Below the pieces are notes generated by a model, which was not told the origin of the DNA, searched no databases, and saw only the letters and a program-made list of their open reading frames with translations. From NCBI RefSeq assembly GCF_000771875.1, contig NZ_JPXX01000001.1, positions 62,001 to 126,000 of the forward strand: 64,000 bases of DNA. The letters are read 5' to 3'. This document shows, piece after piece, positions 21,003 to 30,007 of the stretch. Every line of letters begins with the position of its first letter. Positions within the stretch are counted from its first letter, which is position 1. The DNA comes from Gallibacterium genomosp. 1 (GTDB lineage Bacteria; Pseudomonadota; Gammaproteobacteria; Enterobacterales; Pasteurellaceae). The position numbers and the translations under genes are program-made.

Positions 21003-21596
21003 TTAATTTAAATAAGTAAATACTTTTACTACTTTTCTGACTCCATTCACTTGACGAGCAACATCAACTGCGGCAGCGGCTTGAGATTGAGTTACTCGAC
21101 CAATCAAATATACAATACCGTTTTCAGTTACTACTTTTACATCCGTTGCTTTTACATTGCCGTTTACGAATAATTTTGATTTTACTTCTGTAGTAATCCA
21201 CGTATCTTTACTCGCCTGCATAAAACTAACCTTTTCGCCGATCTGTATTTCATCATAAACATCAGCGATATCTTTAACGCCACGCGCAAGATTAACGGCG
21301 ACCTCTTTAAGATCGGCACCCGGCGCTTCGCCGACCAATAACGCACGACCATTATAAACAATCACACTAATATGTGCCTGTTCATTTAATTGTTTATCTT
21401 TACGCAATGCATCTGCAACTCGCAACTCTAATGTTTGGTCATCAATTTGTGTACCAGTAGTGCGAGGATCCATCGCTACTTTGGTTGCCAATGCTCCACC
21501 ACCAACAACAGCAGCGGTTACACAACCTTGTAACAAAGTCACTACACTGACCATTGCTGTTACTTTAACCAATTGTTTCCATTGAATATTACGCAT
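21003..21596 (-). CDS. dolP: Outer membrane lipoprotein DolP (YraP), dual BON domain
   Basis: DolP supports outer membrane integrity and Bam-complex activity. From ATG 21596, preceded by a strong GGAGG, it has 197 residues. The signal peptide ends in lipobox LQGC. Two BON domains follow, about residues 52-115 and 130-195; the second contains DVKVVTENGIVYLIGRVT. A start at 21617 within the diaA stop region is possible but lacks a ribosome site. It is the last gene of lpoA-yraN-diaA-dolP. Confidence 0.93.
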   Translation of the reverse strand: MRNIQWKQLVKVTAMVSVVTLLQGCVTAAVVGGGALATKVAMDPRTTGTQIDDQTLELRVADALRKDKQLNEQAHISVIVYNGRALLVGEAPGADLKEVAVNLARGVKDIADVYDEIQIGEKVSFMQASKDTWITTEVKSKLFVNGNVKATDVKVVTENGIVYLIGRVTQSQAAAAVDVARQVNGVRKVVKVFTYLN

Positions 21597-21616
21597 TATT
21601 GCCTCCTTTTTTTTCA

Positions 21617-22207
21617 TTAATGAGAAAAGAGTGAAAAATCAATTAATTCACATAATGTATTAATAATAAACAGATGCTGTTCTAAAATTCGCACCTCTTT
21701 TTGTACCGGAACGGCGATATTAATATCGTTTTCATCCAGCAAACCATTAAGATGATCGTTTTTATCCCCGGTTAACGCAACCACCAAAATATCTTTATCT
21801 TTGGCACAACGGATTAATGAGAGAGAAACTTCCTCAGTATCCGGCGTCAAAATTACAAAGACATCGCCACTGCTTACTACAGCACTAAACTGCTTTTGAT
21901 AAGCTTCAGACACACTGTTATCACTGATTAAAGCAGCTCCGACAGCACCATCCAATCCAAGCAGTATTGCGGGGAAACTAGGGCGAGCCAATAGATATCG
22001 ATTAATCAGATTCGCTACTAATAATTGTGCATTAGAAGTAGAACGACCATATCCAAAAACCACAATTTTATTACCACGTAACAAACATTGTGTTAATTCG
22101 TTAGTCGTCTTCGCCAATATCTCCGGAATCACAGCGGCGGTGGCGATATGTCCTTTAATGCTCTCTTCATATAGCGCTTTTATTCGATCCAACATAATAT
22201 CAGCCAT
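21617..22207 (-). CDS. diaA: DnaA initiator-associating protein DiaA (SIS domain)
   Basis: DiaA tetramers bind DnaA and help it assemble at oriC. The protein has 196 residues (E. coli 196). The SIS fold is seen in [35 protein letters not shown] and [14 protein letters not shown]. The start overlaps the yraN stop codon by 8 bases, so translation is probably coupled. GmhA-like isomerases share the fold, but the gene order yraN-diaA-dolP supports DiaA. Confidence 0.9.
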   Translation of the reverse strand: MADIMLDRIKALYEESIKGHIATAAVIPEILAKTTNELTQCLLRGNKIVVFGYGRSTSNAQLLVANLINRYLLARPSFPAILLGLDGAVGAALISDNSVSEAYQKQFSAVVSSGDVFVILTPDTEEVSLSLIRCAKDKDILVVALTGDKNDHLNGLLDENDINIAVPVQKEVRILEQHLFIINTLCELIDFSLFSH

Positions 22208-22571
22208 TTATTTCTATAAAATTTTGTAACCACGTAATTTGATAAGCAACCCCATCAAAAGCGATTAAATCAAATCGACAACTTACCGTTTCCAAACTTT
22301 GTTGTCGTAATCCTAACCATAAATTTGCGGCTTTCAATAATTTTTGTTGCTTTGACCAGGAAACACTTTCTACCGCAGAACCGAATTTTGCACTTTTCCG
22401 CTGTCTCACTTCAACAAAAACCAGTGTTTTTCCGTCTTGCATAATCAGATCAATTTCTCCACATTTAAAAGTCTGATTAGCAGCAATAAATTTTAAGCCT
22501 TTTTGTTCTAAAAAACGGCGAGCTTGTTGCTCAAACTCGCCGCCTTGCTGTCTTGGTTTGAATAATGACAT
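22200..22571 (-). CDS. yraN: UPF0102 family protein YraN, nuclease-like
   Basis: YraN proteins have a restriction-endonuclease-like fold; their cellular substrate is not established. From ATG 22571 the protein has 123 residues. The core [21 protein letters not shown] (about 39-59) holds the D and E/K-type residues of the PD-(D/E)XK fold, here with E-V-R. An in-frame TTG two codons earlier is less likely. The lpoA stop lies 6 bases upstream and diaA overlaps downstream. Confidence 0.9.
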   Translation of the reverse strand: MSLFKPRQQGGEFEQQARRFLEQKGLKFIAANQTFKCGEIDLIMQDGKTLVFVEVRQRKSAKFGSAVESVSWSKQQKLLKAANLWLGLRQQSLETVSCRFDLIAFDGVAYQITWLQNFIEING

Positions 22572-22577
22572 TTTCAA

Positions 22578-24308
22578 TTAATGAATGGTTTTTATATTGC
22601 CGTTATCATATTGCATCCAGGTCATTGTTCTCTCAATATTACAACCTTCACCGGCACTTAATACGCCAGTTAGACCATTAATGCTATAACCCGGAATCTG
22701 ACGAAGTTCAGCAAATTTATTGATTAACATCCACGCATCTGCTCCCATCGCATATAAACGAAGTAATGAATAATCGCCATTCGCAATTTTAAGTGCCTGT
22801 TGATAGCTTGCAGAATTTAAATCACTTAAAAGTGGAATATCACTAAATTTCACACCATTCATTGTTAAGCGGTAATCTGGCCCATTGTTAGCGGAATTGC
22901 TACGTGAAGTAGCGTAAATTGCAATATCGTGAGCATCAGAATTATCCAATGCCGTTTTAATCTCCTGCAATTGTTGACTATCTGCCACCACATAAATTGC
23001 ATTTACTTTGCCATTCATTGTTGCATTTTTTAGATTCGCTAAAATATCATCAACTAAAGTATAGTAATAAGTATTCACGTCCGTACCTGCAAAGCTTTGC
23101 CATTTAGCATTAAAAGCAGAAGCACTACGTTGTCCTAAATCGTTCTGTGGTGCAAACACCAAAGGATTGACTTCGCCATCATTCCACATTTTAACAGCAG
23201 CAGCTTGTGCTTCATCTTCTGGCGATAGTCCATAATAACAAACACCTTGTATCGGACGCATACTTGGTGCAGTATTCAATGTTAATACACTCAACCCTTG
23301 TATCGCATTTCCATTTAATAATGCATCCACATTATCTTTTAATAACGGGCCGACAACCGCTTGCGCACCTTCCTGTTTTGCCTGATTAACCAAGTCTGTA
23401 ACATTAGTTCCTGCCATTGTGTCATAGGTTTTCACGATAATCTGTGAGTTACCGCGAGCATCGTTAAATCCCTGTAAAATTGTTTTACCAATTAATTCAC
23501 CGTTACCGCTTAACGGTAATAACACGGCGATTTGTTGAATATTTAAATTCTCAAAATTGACCACACCACGTAAATCAGTCGGTAATAAATAAGCTGCTGA
23601 ATGGTTGGCATAAGTGGTTTTCCAATTCTGAATCGCAAAACGCATTTGATCGGGCTGTGCAATGTGATCGTTATATACTTTTGCCAAATCAATCCACCCT
23701 TTTAACGCCACATCATTATCATCCACAATTAAACTGTTTAACGTATTTTTATCCAAATTACGCAATAACCCCCAGATCACATCATTATTTTGTTGTTTAC
23801 GTTGCATATCAGTAATGAAACGATCCATTTGCACGTGCGCATTAATTGCACCAATCGCATCGTGACTATTTTCCGCAATTTGAGCTAGTACCGCATAATA
23901 ACGCACTTTTTGTGAATTGCTGAGGCTATCTAACTTAATAGTATTCAACAAGGTTGTTGCCGCACTGTTATCACGCTGCATTGCCAATAAAGATGCTTTC
24001 AAAAGCGAAGCGTCCAACTGTTGTGCATCGTCTAAATCAGTCAAAGATGATAACAAACTAGAGGCTTGCGCCACTTTATTTTCATTTAGTAATGCACGAA
24101 TCGCTAACAATTGATAATTTACTTTTTCATCCTGATCCTGACTACTATTTGCCTTATCCAAGTAAAAATCGGAGCTGGCATAGGCTTCATTTTGTAACAT
24201 CGTATTATTTGAACCAATAAGACTGCTACATCCTGCTACACTGATCATTACGAAAAAACTCAGTAAAAGATTTTTAAAATTCATTCGTTGTAATAGAATG
24301 TTCAACAT
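22578..24308 (-). CDS. lpoA: Penicillin-binding protein activator LpoA
   Basis: LpoA is an outer membrane lipoprotein that reaches through the periplasm to stimulate PBP1A. The 576-residue protein has a signal peptide with lipobox VAGC, an N-terminal TPR-like helical domain (about 40-240), and a C-terminal periplasmic-binding-protein fold starting at NIQQIAVLLPLSGNGELIGKTILQGF. The start is uncertain: ATG 24308 has AGG nine bases upstream, while MNFKNLLLSFF eight codons later is also possible. It leads the yraN-diaA-dolP operon and is divergent from rsmI. Confidence 0.93.
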   Translation of the reverse strand: MLNILLQRMNFKNLLLSFFVMISVAGCSSLIGSNNTMLQNEAYASSDFYLDKANSSQDQDEKVNYQLLAIRALLNENKVAQASSLLSSLTDLDDAQQLDASLLKASLLAMQRDNSAATTLLNTIKLDSLSNSQKVRYYAVLAQIAENSHDAIGAINAHVQMDRFITDMQRKQQNNDVIWGLLRNLDKNTLNSLIVDDNDVALKGWIDLAKVYNDHIAQPDQMRFAIQNWKTTYANHSAAYLLPTDLRGVVNFENLNIQQIAVLLPLSGNGELIGKTILQGFNDARGNSQIIVKTYDTMAGTNVTDLVNQAKQEGAQAVVGPLLKDNVDALLNGNAIQGLSVLTLNTAPSMRPIQGVCYYGLSPEDEAQAAAVKMWNDGEVNPLVFAPQNDLGQRSASAFNAKWQSFAGTDVNTYYYTLVDDILANLKNATMNGKVNAIYVVADSQQLQEIKTALDNSDAHDIAIYATSRSNSANNGPDYRLTMNGVKFSDIPLLSDLNSASYQQALKIANGDYSLLRLYAMGADAWMLINKFAELRQIPGYSINGLTGVLSAGEGCNIERTMTWMQYDNGNIKTIH

Positions 24309-24318
24309 ATATATACCT

Positions 24319-24372
24319 ATGATAATTTAAACTATCATTATAAAAACAAGACCACTCGACCTTTTGTCGAGT
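24319..24372. repeat. Two inverted repeats in the lpoA-rsmI divergent region
   Basis: ATGATA (24319-24324) and TATCAT (24333-24338) form a dyad with an 8-base spacer. A perfect hairpin ACTCGAC-CTTTT-GTCGAGT (24354-24372) follows. Both genes start away from here, so these are not terminators. They may be operator and 5' leader structures. Confidence 0.4.
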
Positions 24373-24424
24373 ACAAATAAATCTTACTTATCTCTTAGTT
24401 TAAAAGCAATAAAAGACTTAATTT

Positions 24425-25279
24425 ATGAGCAATTTATACGGAACTTTATATATTGTCGCTACGCCAATCGGCAATTTAAGCGATATTAGCCAACGTGCGT
24501 TGGACACTTTCAACCAAGTTGATCTTATTGCGGCAGAAGATACTCGCCATAGTGGTTTATTATTAAATCATTACGGCATTAAAAAACCACTTTTTGCTTT
24601 ACACGATCATAACGAACAACAAAAATTGGAAATCTTAATTGATAAATTACAACAAGGTTCTAATATTGCCTTAGTTTCCGATGCCGGCACACCGCTTATT
24701 AGCGATCCTGGTTTTCATTTAGTCAGAGCCTGTCGTCAGGCAAATATTCGTGTTGTACCTATCCCGGGTTGTTGTGCCGCAATTACTGCACTTTCCATTG
24801 CTGGCATTGCCTCCAACCGCTTCTGTTTTGAAGGCTTTTTGCCTGCAAAAAGCAAAGCACGCCTTGATCGCCTTGCCGAATTAAAAACGGAAACACGTAC
24901 ACTGATTTTTTATGAATCAACGCACCGTATTTTAGAAAGTTTGCAAGATATGCAAACCGTTTTCGGTGCAGATCGCTATTTAGTGATTGCCAGAGAATTA
25001 ACCAAAACGTGGGAAACGGTTTACGGCAATCAACTTGCAGAAATGATCGCGTGGTTAAAAGAGGATGCTAATCGTTGTAAAGGTGAAATTGTATTGGTGG
25101 TTGAAGGCGCAGTTGAAAATAATGAAGAACAATTTAACCCTCAAGCATTATTAAGCCTGAAATTAATCAATCAACAATTACCTTTAAAAAAGGCAGCAGC
25201 GATTGTTGCTGAAGTTTATGGCTACAAGAAGAATGCACTTTATCAATATGGCTTGCAACATTTTATGCAGCAAAATTAA
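24425..25279 (+). CDS. rsmI: 16S rRNA (cytidine1402-2'-O)-methyltransferase RsmI
   Basis: RsmI 2'-O-methylates C1402 in the decoding centre of 16S rRNA. The 284-residue protein belongs to the tetrapyrrole methylase fold: [19 protein letters not shown] (8-26), [17 protein letters not shown] and [14 protein letters not shown] are signature elements. No good ribosome site precedes ATG 24425. An esterase gene follows 21 bases downstream. Confidence 0.96.
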   Translation: MSNLYGTLYIVATPIGNLSDISQRALDTFNQVDLIAAEDTRHSGLLLNHYGIKKPLFALHDHNEQQKLEILIDKLQQGSNIALVSDAGTPLISDPGFHLVRACRQANIRVVPIPGCCAAITALSIAGIASNRFCFEGFLPAKSKARLDRLAELKTETRTLIFYESTHRILESLQDMQTVFGADRYLVIARELTKTWETVYGNQLAEMIAWLKEDANRCKGEIVLVVEGAVENNEEQFNPQALLSLKLINQQLPLKKAAAIVAEVYGYKKNALYQYGLQHFMQQN

Positions 25280-25300
25280 AACTATAGCAAAGGAATGACT

Positions 25301-26116
25301 ATGCATCACTATTATCTTGAAATGCAAGAACATTTTTTATACGTTCCCTATTATGACCATATGCGTCGCGTGCGCGTTTTATTGCCGAAAAACTACTATA
25401 AAAATCAATGGCAACACTACCCAGTTCTTTATATGCACGACGGGCAAAACGTGTTTTATAGTAAAGAATCTTACTCTGGCTACTCTTGGAAAGTGATTCC
25501 TACCTTAAAAAAACACCGCGAGTTTCCGCAACTGATTGTCGTTGGCATTGATAATGCTAGTGAACGACGTTTAGATGAATACGGCCCTTGGCGCACCGAA
25601 GTTGGTAATAGTGAAGTTTCAAGAAATACTGGTGGAATGGGAATGGAATATGGTAAATGGGTGGTGGAAACGGTTAAACCTTTTATCGACCAAAGTTATC
25701 GCACGAAACCGGAAGCACAATATACCTTGCTAGCAGGCAGTTCAATGGGTGGAATTATTACTGCTTATATGGGAGCTGCTTATCCTGAGATATTTGGACA
25801 TCTTGGTATTTTTTCTCTTGCTTCATGGTTCAGTGAATCAAATTTTCTTGAATTTCTTCATTATCATCCATTCAATCGCAACGGCAAAGTGTTTATTCAA
25901 GTTGGCACAAACGAAGGAGATGATGCCGATGCCGAATATATTTCCAATATGAATCAAGCCTATATTGATTGTACACTACGTTATTATCAAGCACTATTGC
26001 GCACGGGACATCCAATTGATCAAATTCGACTTCGCATTATGGCAAATGAAATTCATCACGAATATTATTGGGCAAATCATTTTGCAGAATTCTTACACTT
26101 TTCACTACTGGAATAG
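25301..26116 (+). CDS. Alpha/beta-hydrolase, esterase D-like (putative esterase family)
   Basis: This 271-residue cytosolic hydrolase resembles the Esterase_D/Fes/IroE superfamily (PF00756). YPVLYMHDGQNVF near residues 44-56 is the oxyanion-hole region. AGSSMGGIIT carries the nucleophile serine. Catalytic Asp and His are expected in QVGTNEGDD and IHHEYYW. An ATG at 25295 is too near the AAAGG sequence; ATG 25301 has proper spacing. The substrate is unknown; short acyl esters or trilactone-type siderophores are possibilities for the family. Confidence 0.8.
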   Translation: MHHYYLEMQEHFLYVPYYDHMRRVRVLLPKNYYKNQWQHYPVLYMHDGQNVFYSKESYSGYSWKVIPTLKKHREFPQLIVVGIDNASERRLDEYGPWRTEVGNSEVSRNTGGMGMEYGKWVVETVKPFIDQSYRTKPEAQYTLLAGSSMGGIITAYMGAAYPEIFGHLGIFSLASWFSESNFLEFLHYHPFNRNGKVFIQVGTNEGDDADAEYISNMNQAYIDCTLRYYQALLRTGHPIDQIRLRIMANEIHHEYYWANHFAEFLHFSLLE

Positions 26117-26155
26117 CATTTTTTTCAATTTGCTCATTTAGTTTGCAATAAATCG

Positions 26156-26184
26156 TTAGGATCACACGATAAATCCGATATAAT
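26156..26184 (+). promoter_or_regulatory. Candidate sigma70 promoter of der
   Basis: TTAGGA (26156-26161) and TATAAT (26179-26184) are separated by 17 bases. The -10 is consensus; the -35 is weak. The der start codon follows 57 bases later. Confidence 0.5.
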
Positions 26185-26240
26185 GTGCGCCATTTTTTAA
26201 CTACATAATTTAAATATAAATATTAAAAATTGAGGTGATT

Positions 26241-27767
26241 ATGACTCCTGTCATTGCCCTGGTTGGGCGTCCAAATGTGGGAAAATCCACATTATTCAAC
26301 CGATTAACTCGTAGTCGTGATGCACTTGTCGCTAATTTCCCGGGATTAACTCGTGACCGAAAATATGGTCAAGGTCAATTAAATGGAACAGAATTTATTG
26401 TTATTGACACTGGAGGTATTGACGGTTCGGAGCAAGGCATTGAAGAAAAAATGGCGGAACAATCATTATTGGCAATTGATGAAGCCGATATTGTTCTTTT
26501 TTTGGTCGATGCTCGTGCCGGCTTAACTGCTGCGGATATTGGTATCGCACAATATCTTCGCCGTCGTGAAAAAACCACAGTAGTAGTAGCAAATAAAATT
26601 GACGGTATTGATGCCGATTCACATATTGGCGAGTTTTATCAATTAGGTTTAGAAGAAATTGTTCCTATCGCTGCTTCACAAGGTAGAGGGGTAACACAAT
26701 TAATCCAAGATGTTCTTGCCCCTTATCAGGAAGATGAGAGTGAAAACGCCGAAACAGAGAGTGAAGAAAATTTTGATTTTGCACTTTCCGATACCAATTT
26801 TTCTGATTTTGAAGCCACTTCAATCAATGATGAAATTATAGATGACAGCGAAGAAGACGAAGATTTAGAAGATAATGCTGAAACAGAACAAAAATCGATT
26901 AAAATTGCAATTGTCGGTCGCCCGAATGTTGGTAAATCCACTTTAACTAACCGTATATTAGGAGAGGATCGTGTCGTCGTTTACGATATGCCGGGTACAA
27001 CACGTGACAGTATTTATATTCCGATGGAGCGGGACGGTCAGCAATATACCATTATTGACACCGCAGGTGTGCGTAAACGTGGTAAAGTCACCCTCACCGT
27101 AGAAAAATTTTCGGTCATTAAAACGTTGCAGGCAATTCAGGATGCTAATGTGGTATTACTTACCATTGATGCGCGTGAAGGTATTTCCGATCAAGATTTA
27201 TCACTATTAGGCTTTATTCTAAATGCTGGTCGAGCTTTAGTCATTGTTGTTAATAAATGGGACGGATTAAGTCAAGAAATCAAAGATAACATTAAATCCG
27301 AATTAGATCGCCGTTTAGATTTTATTGATTTCGCTCGTGTTCATTTTATTTCTGCACTACACGGCAGTGGTGTTGGTAATCTTTTTGAATCTATCAACGA
27401 AGCTTATCAATCCGCAACTAAACGTTATTCAACATCGCTATTGACACGGATTTTGCAAATGGCAACCACAGAACACCAACCGCCAATGATTGCTGGACGC
27501 AGAATTAAATTGAAATATGCACACCCAGGTGGACATAATCCTCCAATTATTGTAGTACACGGTAACCAAATTGATAAATTACCGGATTCCTATAAACGTT
27601 ATTTATCCAATTATTACCGCCGTAGTTTGCAAATTATCGGCTCTCCGATCAGAATGTTATTCCAAGATGGAGATAACCCATATGCTGGTAAACGTAACAC
27701 ATTAACACCGAACCAATTACGCAAGCGCAGACGTTTAATGAAATTTATTAAGAAATCAAAACGATAG
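26241..27767 (+). CDS. der: Ribosome biogenesis GTPase Der (EngA)
   Basis: Der has two tandem GTPase domains and acts in 50S subunit maturation. The 508-residue protein shows G1 motif GRPNVGKST twice (near residues 9 and 222), with DTGG and DTAG G3 motifs and NKID / NKWD G4 motifs. A KH-like domain ends it. The linker between the two G domains (about 165-215) is very acidic. GAGG at 26232-26235 selects ATG 26241 over the in-frame GTG at 26235. Confidence 0.97.
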   Translation: MTPVIALVGRPNVGKSTLFNRLTRSRDALVANFPGLTRDRKYGQGQLNGTEFIVIDTGGIDGSEQGIEEKMAEQSLLAIDEADIVLFLVDARAGLTAADIGIAQYLRRREKTTVVVANKIDGIDADSHIGEFYQLGLEEIVPIAASQGRGVTQLIQDVLAPYQEDESENAETESEENFDFALSDTNFSDFEATSINDEIIDDSEEDEDLEDNAETEQKSIKIAIVGRPNVGKSTLTNRILGEDRVVVYDMPGTTRDSIYIPMERDGQQYTIIDTAGVRKRGKVTLTVEKFSVIKTLQAIQDANVVLLTIDAREGISDQDLSLLGFILNAGRALVIVVNKWDGLSQEIKDNIKSELDRRLDFIDFARVHFISALHGSGVGNLFESINEAYQSATKRYSTSLLTRILQMATTEHQPPMIAGRRIKLKYAHPGGHNPPIIVVHGNQIDKLPDSYKRYLSNYYRRSLQIIGSPIRMLFQDGDNPYAGKRNTLTPNQLRKRRRLMKFIKKSKR

Positions 27768-27773
27768 TAGATC

Positions 27774-27799
27774 AAGGCTTCTCTCAAGGAAGCCTTTTT
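27774..27799 (+). terminator. Rho-independent terminator after der
   Basis: AAGGCTTC pairs perfectly with GAAGCCTT around a 7-base loop, followed by Ts. It sits 6 bases after the der stop codon. Confidence 0.9.
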
Positions 27800-27887
27800 A
27801 ATTTAGATTAATGCAGTTTTGGCTTATCTAAAATTTAACAGTAAAAAGGCAATTGTATTTATCACAAGAAGAGAAAAAATGAAAAAT

Positions 27888-28266
<379 letters not shown>

Positions 28267-28392
28267 GGACGCGAAGTATAGCGGATTTTTGCTTTGGAAT
28301 ATAGTAAAAGTTTAAATTTGTGTTTTTATTCGCTTTTTTCTCCCTAACCGATTAAAATATTTGGCAATTTTTATTGCGTAATTGGAGAAATT

Positions 28393-29328
28393 ATGGATTA
28401 TTTGCAAATTGCTAAAGATACGTTAGCAATCGAACAGCAGGCTCTTATTCGATTACAACAACAACTTCCTGAAAATTTTCAACAAATTGTCGAATTGATT
28501 TTGTACTGCCAAGGGCGTCTTGTAATTGGAGGCATTGGAAAATCCGGACTCGTTGGAAAAAAAATGGTTGCTACTTTTGCTTCAACCGGTACCCCAAGTT
28601 TCTTTCTACATCCAACAGAAGCATTCCATGGCGATTTAGGTATGCTAAAACCGATTGATGTAGTGTTACTAATCTCCTATAGCGGTGAAACCGATGATGT
28701 AAATAAATTAATTCCGAGTTTGAAAAACTTTGGCAATAAAATCATAGCGATGACCGGTAATTTACAATCCACTTTAGCAAAACATGCTGATTATGTATTA
28801 GATATCAGTGTTGAACGTGAAGCTTGTCCTAATAATTTAGCACCAACCACTTCTGTGTTGGTGACAATGGCATTAGGTGACGCGCTGGCAGTTTCATTAA
28901 TCAAAGCACGCAATTTCCAAACAGAAGATTTTGCCAAATTCCATCCCGGTGGTAGCTTGGGTCGTCGTCTGTTATGCAAGGTTCGCGATAAAATGCAAAC
29001 GACACTACCTATCGTTCACGCCGATACACTCTTCCTTGATTGCCTAACCGTAATGAATGAAGGGCGAATGGGTGTTGCTTTAATTATGCAAGATAAAAAG
29101 TTACAGGGCATTGTTACTGATGGTGACATCCGCCGAGCAATGAGCCGCTATGGAGAGGCTGTATTACAAAAACAGGCTCAAGATTTTATGACTGCAACCC
29201 CAAAAACTATCAATCAAAACAGTTATTTAGGTCAAGCAGAAGATTTTATGCGTCAAAATAAAATCCATTCACTTGTGGTAGTCGATGATCAACAGCAGGT
29301 TGTCGGCTTATATGAATTTTCAAGCTAA
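28393..29328 (+). CDS. kdsD: D-arabinose 5-phosphate isomerase KdsD
   Basis: KdsD converts ribulose 5-phosphate to arabinose 5-phosphate, the first step towards KDO of the lipopolysaccharide core. The 311-residue protein has an N-terminal SIS domain with GGIGKSGLVGKKMVATFASTG and SGETDDVNKLIPSLK, followed by two CBS domains (about 200-311). GGAGA precedes the ATG. kdsC follows 9 bases downstream. The lptCAB genes that follow kdsC in E. coli are not here. Confidence 0.95.
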   Translation: MDYLQIAKDTLAIEQQALIRLQQQLPENFQQIVELILYCQGRLVIGGIGKSGLVGKKMVATFASTGTPSFFLHPTEAFHGDLGMLKPIDVVLLISYSGETDDVNKLIPSLKNFGNKIIAMTGNLQSTLAKHADYVLDISVEREACPNNLAPTTSVLVTMALGDALAVSLIKARNFQTEDFAKFHPGGSLGRRLLCKVRDKMQTTLPIVHADTLFLDCLTVMNEGRMGVALIMQDKKLQGIVTDGDIRRAMSRYGEAVLQKQAQDFMTATPKTINQNSYLGQAEDFMRQNKIHSLVVVDDQQQVVGLYEFSS

Positions 29329-29337
29329 GGAGGATCT

Positions 29338-29898
29338 ATGTCAACAATCCAACAAAAACTCGCCAACATCAAACTAGTGATCACCGATGTTGATGGCGTT
29401 TTAACCGATGGTTCACTTTATTATGGCGAAAGTAGCGAAGGTGTTGAAGCATTTAAAATCTTTAATGCCCGTGATGGCTTAGGAACCAGAATGTTATTAG
29501 AAAGTGGCATTCAAGTCGCCGTTTTATCCGGTCGCGATTCTAAGGTGTTAAGAAGGCGGATTGCTGATTTAAAAATTCCTCTGTTTGCTTTAGGAAAACT
29601 GGAAAAAGAGAGTGCCTGTTTCGCACTAATGCAACAAGCTGGCGTTCAAGCTTCTGAAGTACTTTATATTGGTGATGACAGTGTTGATTTACCAGCATTT
29701 AATGTATGTGGTGTTACTGCAACCGTAGCCGATGCTGCGGATTATATTAAATCCCAAGTAGACATTGTTACTAAAGCAAGTGGTGGCAAAGGTGCATTCC
29801 GTGAGATTGTTGATATGCTACTCGCCGCACAAGGAAAAGAAGCTATCTACACTACAGCGCAAGGCTTTCTCCATTCCGCAAAGAAAATGGCACAATAA
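29338..29898 (+). CDS. kdsC: 3-deoxy-D-manno-octulosonate 8-phosphate phosphatase KdsC
   Basis: KdsC hydrolyses KDO 8-phosphate to KDO. It is a HAD phosphatase of 186 residues (E. coli 188) of the tetrameric C0 type. TDVDGVLTDGSLYY (residues 17-30) holds the nucleophile and acid aspartates. GRDSKVLRRR and YIGDDSVDLPAF carry motifs II and IV. AAGGAGGATCT is a strong ribosome site. It forms a two-gene operon with kdsD, ended by a terminator. Confidence 0.96.
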   Translation: MSTIQQKLANIKLVITDVDGVLTDGSLYYGESSEGVEAFKIFNARDGLGTRMLLESGIQVAVLSGRDSKVLRRRIADLKIPLFALGKLEKESACFALMQQAGVQASEVLYIGDDSVDLPAFNVCGVTATVADAADYIKSQVDIVTKASGGKGAFREIVDMLLAAQGKEAIYTTAQGFLHSAKKMAQ

Positions 29899-29903
29899 TA
29901 TCG

Positions 29904-29934
29904 AAAAACAGTAGAGTATTTTTCTACTGTTTTC
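29904..29934 (+). terminator. Rho-independent terminator after kdsDC
   Basis: AAACAGTAGA pairs with TCTACTGTTT around a short loop, directly after the kdsC stop codon. Confidence 0.85.
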
Positions 29935-29968
29935 ACTAATCATCACCGAATTTTTGTTAAAAATACGA

Positions 29969-30000
29969 AAAAAGTGGTGTGAATTGATCCACACCACTTT
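29969..30000 (-). terminator. Rho-independent terminator after the BCCT transporter gene
   Basis: On the minus strand AAAGTGGTGTG pairs perfectly with CACACCACTTT around an 8-base loop, followed by a T-run. It lies 8 bases past the transporter stop codon. Confidence 0.88.
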
Positions 30001-30007
30001 ATCTCAA

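Noticed and set aside
28855..28875. GTGACAATGGCAT in kdsD as a matS site
   Set aside because: Lies in coding sequence and misses two key bases of the right arm.
29969..30000. TGTGAATTGATCCACA as a CRP site
   Set aside because: It is the loop-side part of the transporter terminator hairpin, downstream of both convergent genes, and the right half is CCACA.
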